Positions 54,727-61,808 of a stretch of DNA of 64,000 bases are shown here, piece by piece (position 1 is the first letter of the stretch; the number at the start of each line of letters is the position of its first letter). Origin of the DNA: JACRDG01 sp963760985 (lineage in GTDB: Bacteria > Desulfobacterota > Desulfomonilia > Desulfomonilales > Desulfomonilaceae); contig CAVXFM010000010.1 of the NCBI GenBank assembly GCA_963760985.1, forward strand, positions 248,001 through 312,000, given 5' to 3'. The notes beneath the pieces are model-generated. The model had not been told where the DNA came from and did not search any database. It worked only from the letters and a program-made list of their open reading frames with translations. A program made the position numbers and the translations under genes.

Positions 54727-55022
54727 AATGAGGAGGACAGTCCAGGAAAGATCCAATGCCTGTTTTGTCTTTGGTGGACCGGCTTCGTGATCGGGACGGA
54801 TTCTTCGGATTGAGCGAAGTCATGAGCCCGAGGATATATTGAGGTCCACGCGTCCGAGGTCTTTCGCAAACCCAAACAAACAAGAATGCGCTTGACAGGT
54901 CTGAGTTTTTGCGTTCCAATCGCTCCTGTTCTCTCTCTCATCCCTCACATTCATCGATTACCAATCGGGGCACACACAAGACGTTTTGTGGGGACCTTTC
55001 CAGATACGAGCGGGGGCGGCAA
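54727..55022. other. Intergenic, no gene recognised
   Basis: The open frame that continues upstream of ATG 55023 has no ribosome binding site at its own first codon and no similarity to known N-termini. No terminator-like hairpin after etfA was identified with confidence. Confidence 0.4.
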
Positions 55023-56258
55023 ATGGACGAAAAGAAGCGCGTGTCTCTCACTGAAGTGTTGACAGACATCCACGATGGGCTCAGTGACCGCGAGTTGATG
55101 AGGAAATACGAACTCAGCGCGGCACAGCTCGACAAGGTGTACCAGAAGCTTGTCGAAACCGGACGACTGACTCAGCCGGAAGTGGATGCCAGGAAAGATT
55201 CGCTTGACGATGTGCTGGAGTTTGACGAGGTCCCTCTTGAGGAGTCTCAGGCCCCGGTCGGTGCACCTTCCATCTTCCCGGAGCCGAACCGAACGGCGCC
55301 TCCTCCTCCACCGGGCTCTGGCGATTCTCTCCCACCCCAGCCTGAAAACTGGCAGAAAAAGGCCACACTGGGGATCATTCTGGGCATCGTACTCGCTATT
55401 TTGGGGGGCGTCATCCCTGCAATAGGGGGATCAGGCAATGAGTCGTTGGCGTTCCGCGTTCTCGGAGGCTTGATGTGGCTGACAGGCACGGGGTTGCAGA
55501 TATGGGGATGCTACTACCTGGTAAAAGGGAAGGGGTACCACGGGGCTTTCAGCATTCTGGGAGTTTTGTGCTGCCTCGGTTTGCTGATTCTCCTGGTCCT
55601 GCCGAACAAATACGGCGGCGTGAGAACGTCGGGCCCTCTCATAGTTCTCGTTGCGGCTATTGTGCTCATGGTTGCGGTGGCCATTATGGGAATAATCGTC
55701 GCCATCGCGGTGCCATACTACATCTCGTACAAGAGAACGAGCTGTGACCGAGCCGCTGCCGCGGATGTGGGCAAGCTAGCGACAGCACTGGAAAGGCTGA
55801 GAAGAGAAGCTGGGGCGCAAAAACTGACATTCGACGAAGAAGCCATATCGCGTTTCGGAAACAGCCACGCATTGCAATACCTGGTCGGACCGTACTACGG
55901 ATTTCGGGGGGGCACAGAGAAGTGCTCGGTGCTCATGAGGATGAATCGGGTTCACGGCAAGTGGGTCATCGAAGGAAGCTCGATGAAGGGCTCTCATCCT
56001 ACGGGCCAGACTTCTCGGTACGTGTACAGGGCGCCCATTGCCACAGGCGGTCGCTTGCCTGCTATCGTAGGGAAAGATGCGATCAATGCGCGGAACGGAA
56101 ACTCACTCGACTGGAACCTGTATCCGTATGCACCGGCCGGGCAACCTGAAACGTGCTACACAGAGTCCATAGTCGGGGCGGAGGGGCCGCCCGGCAATCA
56201 GAAATTCTCGGTGAAGATCCCTCATGGCGTGCCTTGCCGCACATTGCTCAAGAAATAG
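55023..56258 (+). CDS. Membrane protein with N-terminal helical module and internal pilin-like segment
   Basis: This 411-residue protein has three parts. Residues about 5-55 form a predicted helical DNA-binding-like or protein-interaction module (VSLTEVLTDIHDGLSDRELM RKYELSAAQLDKVYQKLVET in two blocks), a pattern repeatedly seen at N-termini of deltaproteobacterial proteins of unknown function. A Pro-rich linker follows, then four hydrophobic helices (about 120-235), among them GIILGIVLAILGGVIPAIGG and FSILGVLCCLGLLILLVLPN. The last, VAIMGIIVAIAVPYYISYKR followed by TSCDRAAAADVGKLATALER, closely resembles a type IV pilin N-terminal helix ('GILAAIAIP.Y..Y...A..AD...L.TAL'), but lies inside the protein without a prepilin cleavage site. 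GGGGGCGG precedes ATG 55023. Function is unknown. Confidence 0.65.
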   Translation: MDEKKRVSLTEVLTDIHDGLSDRELMRKYELSAAQLDKVYQKLVETGRLTQPEVDARKDSLDDVLEFDEVPLEESQAPVGAPSIFPEPNRTAPPPPPGSGDSLPPQPENWQKKATLGIILGIVLAILGGVIPAIGGSGNESLAFRVLGGLMWLTGTGLQIWGCYYLVKGKGYHGAFSILGVLCCLGLLILLVLPNKYGGVRTSGPLIVLVAAIVLMVAVAIMGIIVAIAVPYYISYKRTSCDRAAAADVGKLATALERLRREAGAQKLTFDEEAISRFGNSHALQYLVGPYYGFRGGTEKCSVLMRMNRVHGKWVIEGSSMKGSHPTGQTSRYVYRAPIATGGRLPAIVGKDAINARNGNSLDWNLYPYAPAGQPETCYTESIVGAEGPPGNQKFSVKIPHGVPCRTLLKK

Positions 56259-56453
56259 GGTACCGTTCCCACGGGACCTGTAATTCCGGAGAGCTGCCAC
56301 AATACGAAAGCGCGTCGAAAAACCGCGTCATTCCTTGCGCTCTTCTATATCACATGAGGTGTCTAGAGTGCCTGGTGAGGAGCCCGCTGCCTGGGTCGGT
56401 GGGAAGCCTGTCTTCGGCAAGAGATCACGTGCGGGAATCACGAGGGGGAGCAA

Positions 56454-57167
56454 TCACGTGTGTGGGGAATTTTCCTGCCCGAAACCGCCGATCAGTCTGT
56501 GGAAATATACAGGCGGTTCGGTTTCAAAAGTAAGCTGCTCGCCGCTAAAGGGATGCCTGAAGGAAAGCGACATCGCGTGGAGCGCCAGACGTTTGTGCGC
56601 CTTGTCACCTTTCCCATACTTCTGATCACCCACTACCGGGTGTCCCATGTCCGCGAGATGTACGCGAATCTGATGTTTCCTGCCTGTCAAGAGGTCAATT
56701 TCCAGTAGAGTAAAGTCTTCGGTCTCCTGGAGAACCTTGTACGCGGTATGGGACAGTTTTCCCTTTGCACTATCCGAGGTGGAGTACACCCCATGAGCTT
56801 TGTTCTCCGCCAGGTATGTGCTGATAGTATCTGAATCCTTCTCACACTTGCCATGAACCACCGCGAGATACTTTTTCTTCGTGGAATCCCACTGGCTTTG
56901 CAAAGAGAATTTGGCCTGTTCGGTCTTCGCGAAGACGAGTAATCCCGAGGTTTCTCGGTCCAGCCGGTGAACGATGAAGATGCGTTTCCTCGACCGGGCA
57001 TAGCCCTTGCGCACGTAATCCGTGAGAATGAAATACGCGGTGCGTGATTTCTCTTTATCGGTGGCAATGGTCAAAAGGCGTGGGGGTTTGTCCACCACGA
57101 GGATGTCTGCGTCTTCGGTACACAATCCTGAGTCCCTTGGGCAGGAGTTTCGCACCGGGTCTCGCAT
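56454..57167 (-). CDS. RluA-family pseudouridine synthase
   Basis: This 237-residue synthase isomerises uridine to pseudouridine in RNA. It has ADILVVDKPPRLLTIATDKE (motif I), the catalytic signature FIVHRLDRETSGLLVFAKTE (Asp in HRLDRETSG), KKKYLAVVHGKCEKD, and LLEIDLLTGRKHQIRVHLAD followed by MGHPVVGDQKYGKGD. An S4 domain is absent, so it is an RluA/RluC-like short form (RNA target not deducible, possibly rRNA). The start is uncertain: the stretch before ADILVV is short and Cys/Arg-rich, and alternative starts may exist. It is a single gene downstream of nothing obvious. Confidence 0.85.
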   Translation of the reverse strand: MRDPVRNSCPRDSGLCTEDADILVVDKPPRLLTIATDKEKSRTAYFILTDYVRKGYARSRKRIFIVHRLDRETSGLLVFAKTEQAKFSLQSQWDSTKKKYLAVVHGKCEKDSDTISTYLAENKAHGVYSTSDSAKGKLSHTAYKVLQETEDFTLLEIDLLTGRKHQIRVHLADMGHPVVGDQKYGKGDKAHKRLALHAMSLSFRHPFSGEQLTFETEPPVYFHRLIGGFGQENSPHT

Positions 57168-57327
57168 GTTTACGCATGGTGAGCGGCCTGTAAGTCGTGG
57201 AAAACGGCCAAGTGCTGGGAGCCGCGGGGTCGGAAATGAAGAAGGGAACCCCTCAGGAGCCGGACTGCCCGGATCCGCTGGGGATCGGTCCCCTGCAGCA
57301 TCGCATTCGGGGCTACTTGGATTGCGT

Positions 57328-57792
57328 TCATTGAGTCTGCCGCTTTGCCCGAAGAGCGGCCTGGATCTCCTCGTCGAGGTGCATCAGGAAACGAGACCGG
57401 TCCCGTTTTTCAAAGGGAGCCGGACCTCCCGTGATCTCGCCTGTTTCTCGAAGATATGCCATCAATTCCCTACTGGCAAGCGCCCCGCCGATGGAGTCTT
57501 CAGTGAACACTCGGCCTTTCGGATCCAGCACTCGCGCACCTTTCTCCAGACATCGCGCGGCAAGGGGAATGTCAGCGGAGACGCCCACGTCGTGTTCGTT
57601 CACATGCGCGACTATCCAGTCGTCCGCGGCATCAAATCCTTCTTTGACCGTCACGAGTTCAAACAGTGCTTCGTCAGGAATTCTCAGCGGGGAGTTGGAA
57701 ACCACGTAGACTTTTAGCCCGTAGCGCTGGGCTACTCGAAAGACTTCGTTCTTTACCGGGCATGCATCTGCGTCAACGTAAATACTGATCAA
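57328..57792 (-). CDS. YaiI/YqxD family (DUF188, UPF0178) protein
   Basis: This 154-residue protein is of the DUF188 family, a NYN/PIN-like fold. The N-terminus ISIYVDADACPVKNEVFRVA has the conserved D-A-D-A-C-P motif. Further family blocks: VYVVSNSPLRIP, VKEGFDAADDWIVAHV, DVGVSADIPLAARCLEKGAR and VLDPKGRVFTEDSIGGALAS, with the C-terminal ETGEITGGPAPFEKRDRSRF ('GGP.PF...DRS.F'). Nuclease-like activity is suspected from the fold but not shown. No ribosome binding site stronger than a weak purine stretch is seen before ATG 57792. Confidence 0.88.
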   Translation of the reverse strand: MISIYVDADACPVKNEVFRVAQRYGLKVYVVSNSPLRIPDEALFELVTVKEGFDAADDWIVAHVNEHDVGVSADIPLAARCLEKGARVLDPKGRVFTEDSIGGALASRELMAYLRETGEITGGPAPFEKRDRSRFLMHLDEEIQAALRAKRQTQ

Positions 57793-58040
57793 TATTGGCC
57801 TTTCTGTGTGCGAAGAGAGACGCCGGGCTGGTCAAAAGCCCCGCGGAGAGCCCTTTGCGAGTCCATGCGGGAGCGCTTGAATCGCTCGGTGCCAGTTCCA
57901 GGATTAGCGTGCCGGGAGGTCCTTGTCAAGGTGTCCGGAGCCTGAAGCCAACGTCTCTTGCCAACTCTCATGGCGGAAAATGCCGCAGCGAAGGACAAGA
58001 GTCGCATTCACGCCCCGGGAATCACGCGTGAGTGGGGCCT

Positions 58041-58169
58041 CATGCCGATTTGCTTTTGCCTGTACAACTCGGCGCAGGCTGCAGGCTGGGGATCCCCTTC
58101 GGTACGGACGATGCAAAGCCGTCCCATCGCTTCCCCCAGGAGATCCCCAGACCTACCACTTATACGCTG
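58041..58169. repeat. Palindromic dispersed repeat, family C copy 3 (inverted)
   Basis: The inverted copy begins CATGCCGATTTGCTTTTGCC and contains TTCGGTACGGACGATGCAAA with GCCGTCCCATCGCTTC, the complement of the family C core. Arms GGCTGGGGATCCCC / GGAGATCCCCAGACC pair in part. It directly abuts a family A element at 58180. Confidence 0.7.
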
Positions 58170-58179
58170 TGCGCCGATA

Positions 58180-58292
58180 CAAGTAACTTGGCGGAGGGAA
58201 ATCTCCTTCACTGCGAGCGACGCGGGGCCGTCGAATCTGCGTTCAGGAGACCTCCCTCCGCGCTGCTGGGTTACTTCAAAGTGAGCGAAGTG
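58180..58292. repeat. Palindromic dispersed repeat, family A copy
   Basis: Core CTGCGAGCGACGCGGGGCC then GTCGAATCTGCGTTCAGG; arms GCGGAGGGAAATCTCCT and AGGAGACCTCCCTCCGC are complementary; ends CAAGTAACTT and CAAAGTGAGCGAAGTGG. It is close to 26398-26512 throughout. No gene is supported in 57793-58270. Confidence 0.8.
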
Positions 58293-58903
58293 GTATTACT
58301 CATTTGAAAGCGAAACGGTGTCAGGTTCATCAAGGAAACCTGCCAGAAATCGCCTGTGACGTCGATGAGGTTGAGCGCTCCGTAGTCCTGACGGAGACGA
58401 AAGAGATGGTCGAGGGGCATGCCGAGGATATGGCAGAGGATGACCCTGTTCACGCCCGCATGGCCCACGATCAGGATGAGCTCCTCAGAATCGTGTGTGA
58501 GCGACTCAAGGGCAGGAAACACCCGCGCGGCCAGGTCCGCGAAGCTCTCGCCGGAGGAGGGACGATACTCCGAGATATTGCGTCCCCGTCTCTCCCACTC
58601 ACCGGGGAATCGTATATCCACTTCCTCCCGGGTCATTCCATCCCATTGGCCGAGATCGATTTCGCGCAACTGAGGCAACACGGTAATTGAAGCGGGGGTG
58701 TCGCGGGCAATAATTTCCGCAGTCTCGCGGGACCGAACCAGATCGCTGCAGTAGACTTGGCGGAATGCCTCTTGTTTCAGCATGCTGTGCCACCAGCGGG
58801 CCTGGTTTCTTCCCGTTTCGGTCAAAGGCACATCTGTCTGGCCGATGACTCGCGCATTGCCGTCGCGCTGGATCTCTCCGTGTCTGAAAAGATAGACCTG
58901 CAT
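58271..58903 (-). CDS. Histidine phosphatase (CobC/alpha-ribazole phosphatase-like)
   Basis: This 210-residue phosphoglycerate mutase-like phosphatase has the catalytic RHG in VYLFRHGEIQRDGNARVIGQ, PLTETGRNQARWWHSMLKQE, the SDLVRSRETAEIIA block, REIDLGQWDGMTREEVDIRF (acid residue), SGESFADLAARVFPALESLT and the second His in ELILIVGHAGVNRVILCHIL. It resembles alpha-ribazole phosphatase of the cobalamin pathway, but no cobalamin genes are adjacent; it is the last gene of the DVU_1551-1557-type operon, 30 bases after the NTP-transferase/HD gene. Its last residues overlap a family A repeat (58180-58292). Confidence 0.82.
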   Translation of the reverse strand: MQVYLFRHGEIQRDGNARVIGQTDVPLTETGRNQARWWHSMLKQEAFRQVYCSDLVRSRETAEIIARDTPASITVLPQLREIDLGQWDGMTREEVDIRFPGEWERRGRNISEYRPSSGESFADLAARVFPALESLTHDSEELILIVGHAGVNRVILCHILGMPLDHLFRLRQDYGALNLIDVTGDFWQVSLMNLTPFRFQMSNTTSLTLK

Positions 58904-58933
58904 GGCGATTCTCCCCCGCGTGCCCGGGGCTGA

Positions 58934-60139
58934 CTATTCGCATCCGCTCTCACGGAATTCTCCGGAAGGGGCACTCGCGTCACCTCGAGGAAAATTGCCG
59001 AGGGGCTCGCCACAATCCGAGGTGATGTGACTTTCCACAGAGGACCCCAATGCATTCTCCAGGCGTTCTTTTATCGTCAGAATCTTTGACATCCGTCGGA
59101 ACACGGTGTCCGCTGCTTCCGGGTCTTTCCCGTATTCTCTCAACCTGTTGCGAAACCGGATTTCCACGGGCACGATCTTATCTTGCTGGACCATCTTGTC
59201 GGCAAAACACACCACCTCTTGCGCACCGATAGGTTGGTCCTCCGCGACTCGAGCCACCGTGTGCGACGCGACCACTTGCGCCACCGCAGGATACCCGAGG
59301 TCTCTCACAAGCTTCGCGGCAACCGCTGCATGATCCGGTTTGCCTTTGGCAAGATCGTGCAACAGCGCTGCTGCGACAATGAGTTTCAGGTCCAAATGGC
59401 ACCCCACCGCATTCAGGGCACGGGCCAGTTGCAACGCCACCTGCGCGACCCTGGTGGAATGGGCCACGATAGGGCCATTCACGGAGAACTTGTCAGCAAG
59501 CACTGCCCTGCATTCCGATGCTGAAGGCACCGCGTACTGGGGCAGCCTGGCAAGAAGGTCCTCGTATTCCTGCGGTGTGTCCATGTCCAGCAGAATGTGT
59601 TCGTCTGCGACCCGCACGTCAACCGTACGGGCCTCTTGTTGGTTGAAAAACGCGCGAAGGCCCCCATCGTCCTCCCAGGTCAATATGGAGGAACGAAATC
59701 GCGTGGAGATGAGCGGCGGATGACCTCGTTTCCCCAGAAACGTGGGATACCACACGTCTGCGTCATGCATTTCTGTTGCCGCGAGCAGATCGAGCACCGT
59801 AGTCCTTCTGACCAGCGGGATGTCCACAGGCAACAGAAAGAATGCCTTGAAGGAGGATTCCAGATCACTGAGTCCCGCCCTCACCGAAGAGAACATCCCC
59901 TCATCAAAACGTTCATTGAGGATTGTACGGACAGCCAAGCGATCCAACAGCGGCGTCAACTCGTCAGCCCGATACCCCACCACCACGCGCACGTCCTTTA
60001 TTCCTGCGTCCCGAAAAAGTTGTACACAGCGCTCCAGGGTTGTCGTCGGCCCCATCGGCAACAACGGCTTGAACTGTTTCATACGCGAAGAGTACCCTGC
60101 CGCAAGTACCAGCGCGGTGATCTCAGAGTGTTGCATCAT
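58934..60139 (-). CDS. MobA-like NTP transferase fused to HD phosphohydrolase domain (DVU_1551-type)
   Basis: This 401-residue two-domain cytoplasmic protein has an N-terminal nucleotidyltransferase (ALVLAAGYSSRMKQFKPLLP, residues about 9-28; RVVVGYRADELTPLLDRLAV; KAFFLLPVDIPLVRR; TFLGKRGHPPLISTRF) of the type that attaches nucleotides to molybdopterin (MobA/MocA). The C-terminal HD domain has VNGPIVAHSTRVAQVALQLA, AAALLHDLAKGKPDHAAVAA and VVASHTVARV. MocA-type cytidylyltransferases serve molybdenum hydroxylases, so cofactor tailoring is the leading idea; the HD domain is unexplained. The family name is from memory of NCBI naming. It lies 57 bases downstream of the C_GCAxxG_C_C gene. Confidence 0.82.
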   Translation of the reverse strand: MMQHSEITALVLAAGYSSRMKQFKPLLPMGPTTTLERCVQLFRDAGIKDVRVVVGYRADELTPLLDRLAVRTILNERFDEGMFSSVRAGLSDLESSFKAFFLLPVDIPLVRRTTVLDLLAATEMHDADVWYPTFLGKRGHPPLISTRFRSSILTWEDDGGLRAFFNQQEARTVDVRVADEHILLDMDTPQEYEDLLARLPQYAVPSASECRAVLADKFSVNGPIVAHSTRVAQVALQLARALNAVGCHLDLKLIVAAALLHDLAKGKPDHAAVAAKLVRDLGYPAVAQVVASHTVARVAEDQPIGAQEVVCFADKMVQQDKIVPVEIRFRNRLREYGKDPEAADTVFRRMSKILTIKERLENALGSSVESHITSDCGEPLGNFPRGDASAPSGEFRESGCE

Positions 60140-60196
60140 GCGTTACATCCCACACAGGTTTGACCGTATGCCCGTACGAAGCGAGTGATCTACTCA

Positions 60197-60673
60197 TTAT
60201 CGCGCTTCTGACGGATCCAGATCGTTTTCCATGAGCAAAGACTTTACTTTTTCGTACGTGCGCTTCACGATGTCAGGGCAACGAGTTGACTGGTTCCTCG
60301 GATCTTCGGCAAGAATCTCCCGGCACTGGATGCCGCCGTACGCCTCGGAAAACTCCTGGGTAAACCATTCCACAAGGTCGCTGATCATCACATTGAGCTT
60401 CGGATGTTCCTCTTCCTCCGGGGTGCCGCGACCGGCATACAGGGCGATCAGGCACGCTCCTCCTGTCAAGGCGCCGCAGGTTTCACCGCAGAATCCGATG
60501 CCACCGGCAAGGCCCGACATGGTCCGTATGAGATCGGGGTTGGACTTTCCTTGCGCTTTGAGTCCTAGAAATAGCAGGATCTGGCTGCAATGGAATCCCT
60601 GTCCCGCGAGCTCGAGCATCTGGAGCAATTCGTCCATTGTGCTCACTTGGTCAAAAGAACTCATGTCGTTCAT
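60197..60673 (-). CDS. C_GCAxxG_C_C-family redox protein (DVU_1555-type)
   Basis: This 158-residue helical protein belongs to the Cys-rich C_GCAxxG_C_C family, presumed metal- or FeS-binding. Cysteines: FHCSQILLFLGLKAQG, then GLAGGIGFCGETCGALTGGA (the GETCGA box) with C in GACLIALYAG, IQCREI and TRCPDI near the C-terminus. Other members are small proteins of anaerobes, sometimes selenoproteins; no in-frame TGA is seen here. The ATGA overlap at 60670-60673 with the methyltransferase gene indicates translational coupling and joint function. Its start codon is ATG 60673. Exact role is unknown. Confidence 0.82.
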   Translation of the reverse strand: MNDMSSFDQVSTMDELLQMLELAGQGFHCSQILLFLGLKAQGKSNPDLIRTMSGLAGGIGFCGETCGALTGGACLIALYAGRGTPEEEEHPKLNVMISDLVEWFTQEFSEAYGGIQCREILAEDPRNQSTRCPDIVKRTYEKVKSLLMENDLDPSEAR

Positions 60674-61431
60674 TCCTTATGCTCCGGGGGGGCTTCATCC
60701 TCTGCTCCTTTGGCGCCGACGAAGAGGAAGTATCCGGGTCGGGCCCTGGAGATCGCCCGGTGTATTGCTGCGGAATCGACGCAACCGCACGTTGCCTCGT
60801 TCCAGAACCGATCGAGAGACCCATATGCCCAGATCATGCGGGCAGCAAAGTCAAGGAGCAGGTCAGAATGGTCCTCGAAGCAGATGGTGCGGAAACCGAC
60901 GACCGAGAGGTCTTGCGCAAATCGCTCTATGTCGAAAGCTCCTCGCAGGCAGGAGTCCAGCGGCAGGCTCCTCAATTCTTCTATGGCTTCCGGATTGCGT
61001 GCGTACAGGTCCGTGACAATGAGTTTTCCCAGAGGTCTCAGTACCCGATGGCATTCCTTAAGGACCTGTTCCAAGTCTTGAACCACGGACAGCACGCACT
61101 CCACAACCACGCCGTGAAACGCGCCATCCGGGAAAGGCAAGGCTGCTGCATCACCCATGGCGATCGGAAGGTCAGCCTGCTTCGCCTTGCCCTGGCCCAC
61201 CAACTTGGCAGAGGAGTCGAGTCCCACCGCACGAATCCCGCGCTCATTGATCAGCAGGCCGACCGTGACTCCGGTACCGCATCCCACGTCCAACACATCC
61301 GAGCCTGTCGCCAGGCCCGCCAGGTCAAGCCCCCGTCGAGTCAGATCAAGGCCGCCCGGCCGAATCCCCGAAGAAGCGAACGGCTGGTCCGAGATCTCCT
61401 CAAACAGTTTGAACCATGATGTACGTGCCAT
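60670..61431 (-). CDS. SAM-dependent methyltransferase (DVU_1556-type)
   Basis: This class I methyltransferase of 253 residues has motif I GSDVLDVGCGTGVTVGLLIN (about residues 42-61), AVGLDSSAKLVGQGKAKQAD (motif II region), LPIAMGDAAALPFPDGAFHG and VLRPLGKLIVTDLYARNPEA. The target is unknown. ATG 61431 is chosen: the open frame extends to 61509 through hairpin element R, but TAGGAATTC lies upstream of 61431 and similarity begins at ARTSWFKLFEEISDQPFASS. The downstream overlap (ATGA) couples it to the C_GCAxxG_C_C gene. Part of the same operon as the DVU_1557-like and flavin proteins, and the product's name follows from that syntenic family (recalled). Confidence 0.85.
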   Translation of the reverse strand: MARTSWFKLFEEISDQPFASSGIRPGGLDLTRRGLDLAGLATGSDVLDVGCGTGVTVGLLINERGIRAVGLDSSAKLVGQGKAKQADLPIAMGDAAALPFPDGAFHGVVVECVLSVVQDLEQVLKECHRVLRPLGKLIVTDLYARNPEAIEELRSLPLDSCLRGAFDIERFAQDLSVVGFRTICFEDHSDLLLDFAARMIWAYGSLDRFWNEATCGCVDSAAIHRAISRARPGYFLFVGAKGAEDEAPPEHKE

Positions 61432-61437
61432 GAGAAT

Positions 61438-61599
61438 TCCTATGAAAATGCATTTTCGGGGGAAGGCCCTTCTTGAAAGAAGGGCCTTCCCCCGAACCCC
61501 TATCCCCAAGAACTTTAAGCACTTGCCAGCTCCCGCTGGTTGCTGGACAGGGTGACATTTTCATGGTTCGTGGTGATCCTCCAGGTCATGGGAGTTCAC
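61438..61599. repeat. Dispersed hairpin element R, copy 3, inside an operon
   Basis: The 17-bp perfect stem with an extra C-G pair is at 61457-61494. The tail has CCCCAAGAACTTTAAGCACT, GCCAGCTCCCGCTGGTTGCT and TCATGGGAGTTCAC. It occupies nearly the whole gap between the DVU_1557-type and methyltransferase genes, in an operon otherwise packed with 4-base overlaps. Confidence 0.82.
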
Positions 61600-61808
61600 T
61601 TATCTTCCAGGAGCTTCTCAATTTGTGCCATCTTCCCGGTCGCGAGCTGCTCGGAAATGAAGACGGTTCCGCAGACCGGACACCTGGGCAGTTCCACAGG
61701 ATACTTGCTGCCCCTGTACGCCACCTCCACTTTTCGCATTTCAAGGGGGACAGCGCACTTTCCGCACGTCCACTTCACCGCTTCCGCTACGTCGATAAGA
61801 TCGCTCAC
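61596..61808 (-). CDS. Small four-cysteine redox/zinc-ribbon protein (DVU_1557-type)
   Basis: This 70-residue protein has two CxxC knuckles: WTCGKCAVPLEMRKVEVAYR and PRCPVCGTVFISEQLATGKM, i.e. a rubredoxin- or zinc-ribbon-like metal site, followed by a short helical tail. It overlaps the large flavin oxidoreductase upstream by ATGA (61805-61808). Small rubredoxin-like proteins next to an oxidoreductase and methyltransferase may carry electrons. Its 3' end runs into hairpin element R. The family assignment is by gene order and cysteine pattern. Confidence 0.8.
   Translation of the reverse strand: MSDLIDVAEAVKWTCGKCAVPLEMRKVEVAYRGSKYPVELPRCPVCGTVFISEQLATGKMAQIEKLLEDK

Noticed and set aside
5587..58292. 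CRISPR array or tandem repeat interpretation of the palindromic elements
   Set aside because: Copies are scattered singly at intergenic sites, not regularly spaced, and have no unique spacers or cas genes.
60670..61509. Longer methyltransferase start at 61509
   Set aside because: The added N-terminus is encoded by hairpin element R (the same peptide appears at 46479-46694) and a good ribosome binding site precedes ATG 61431.
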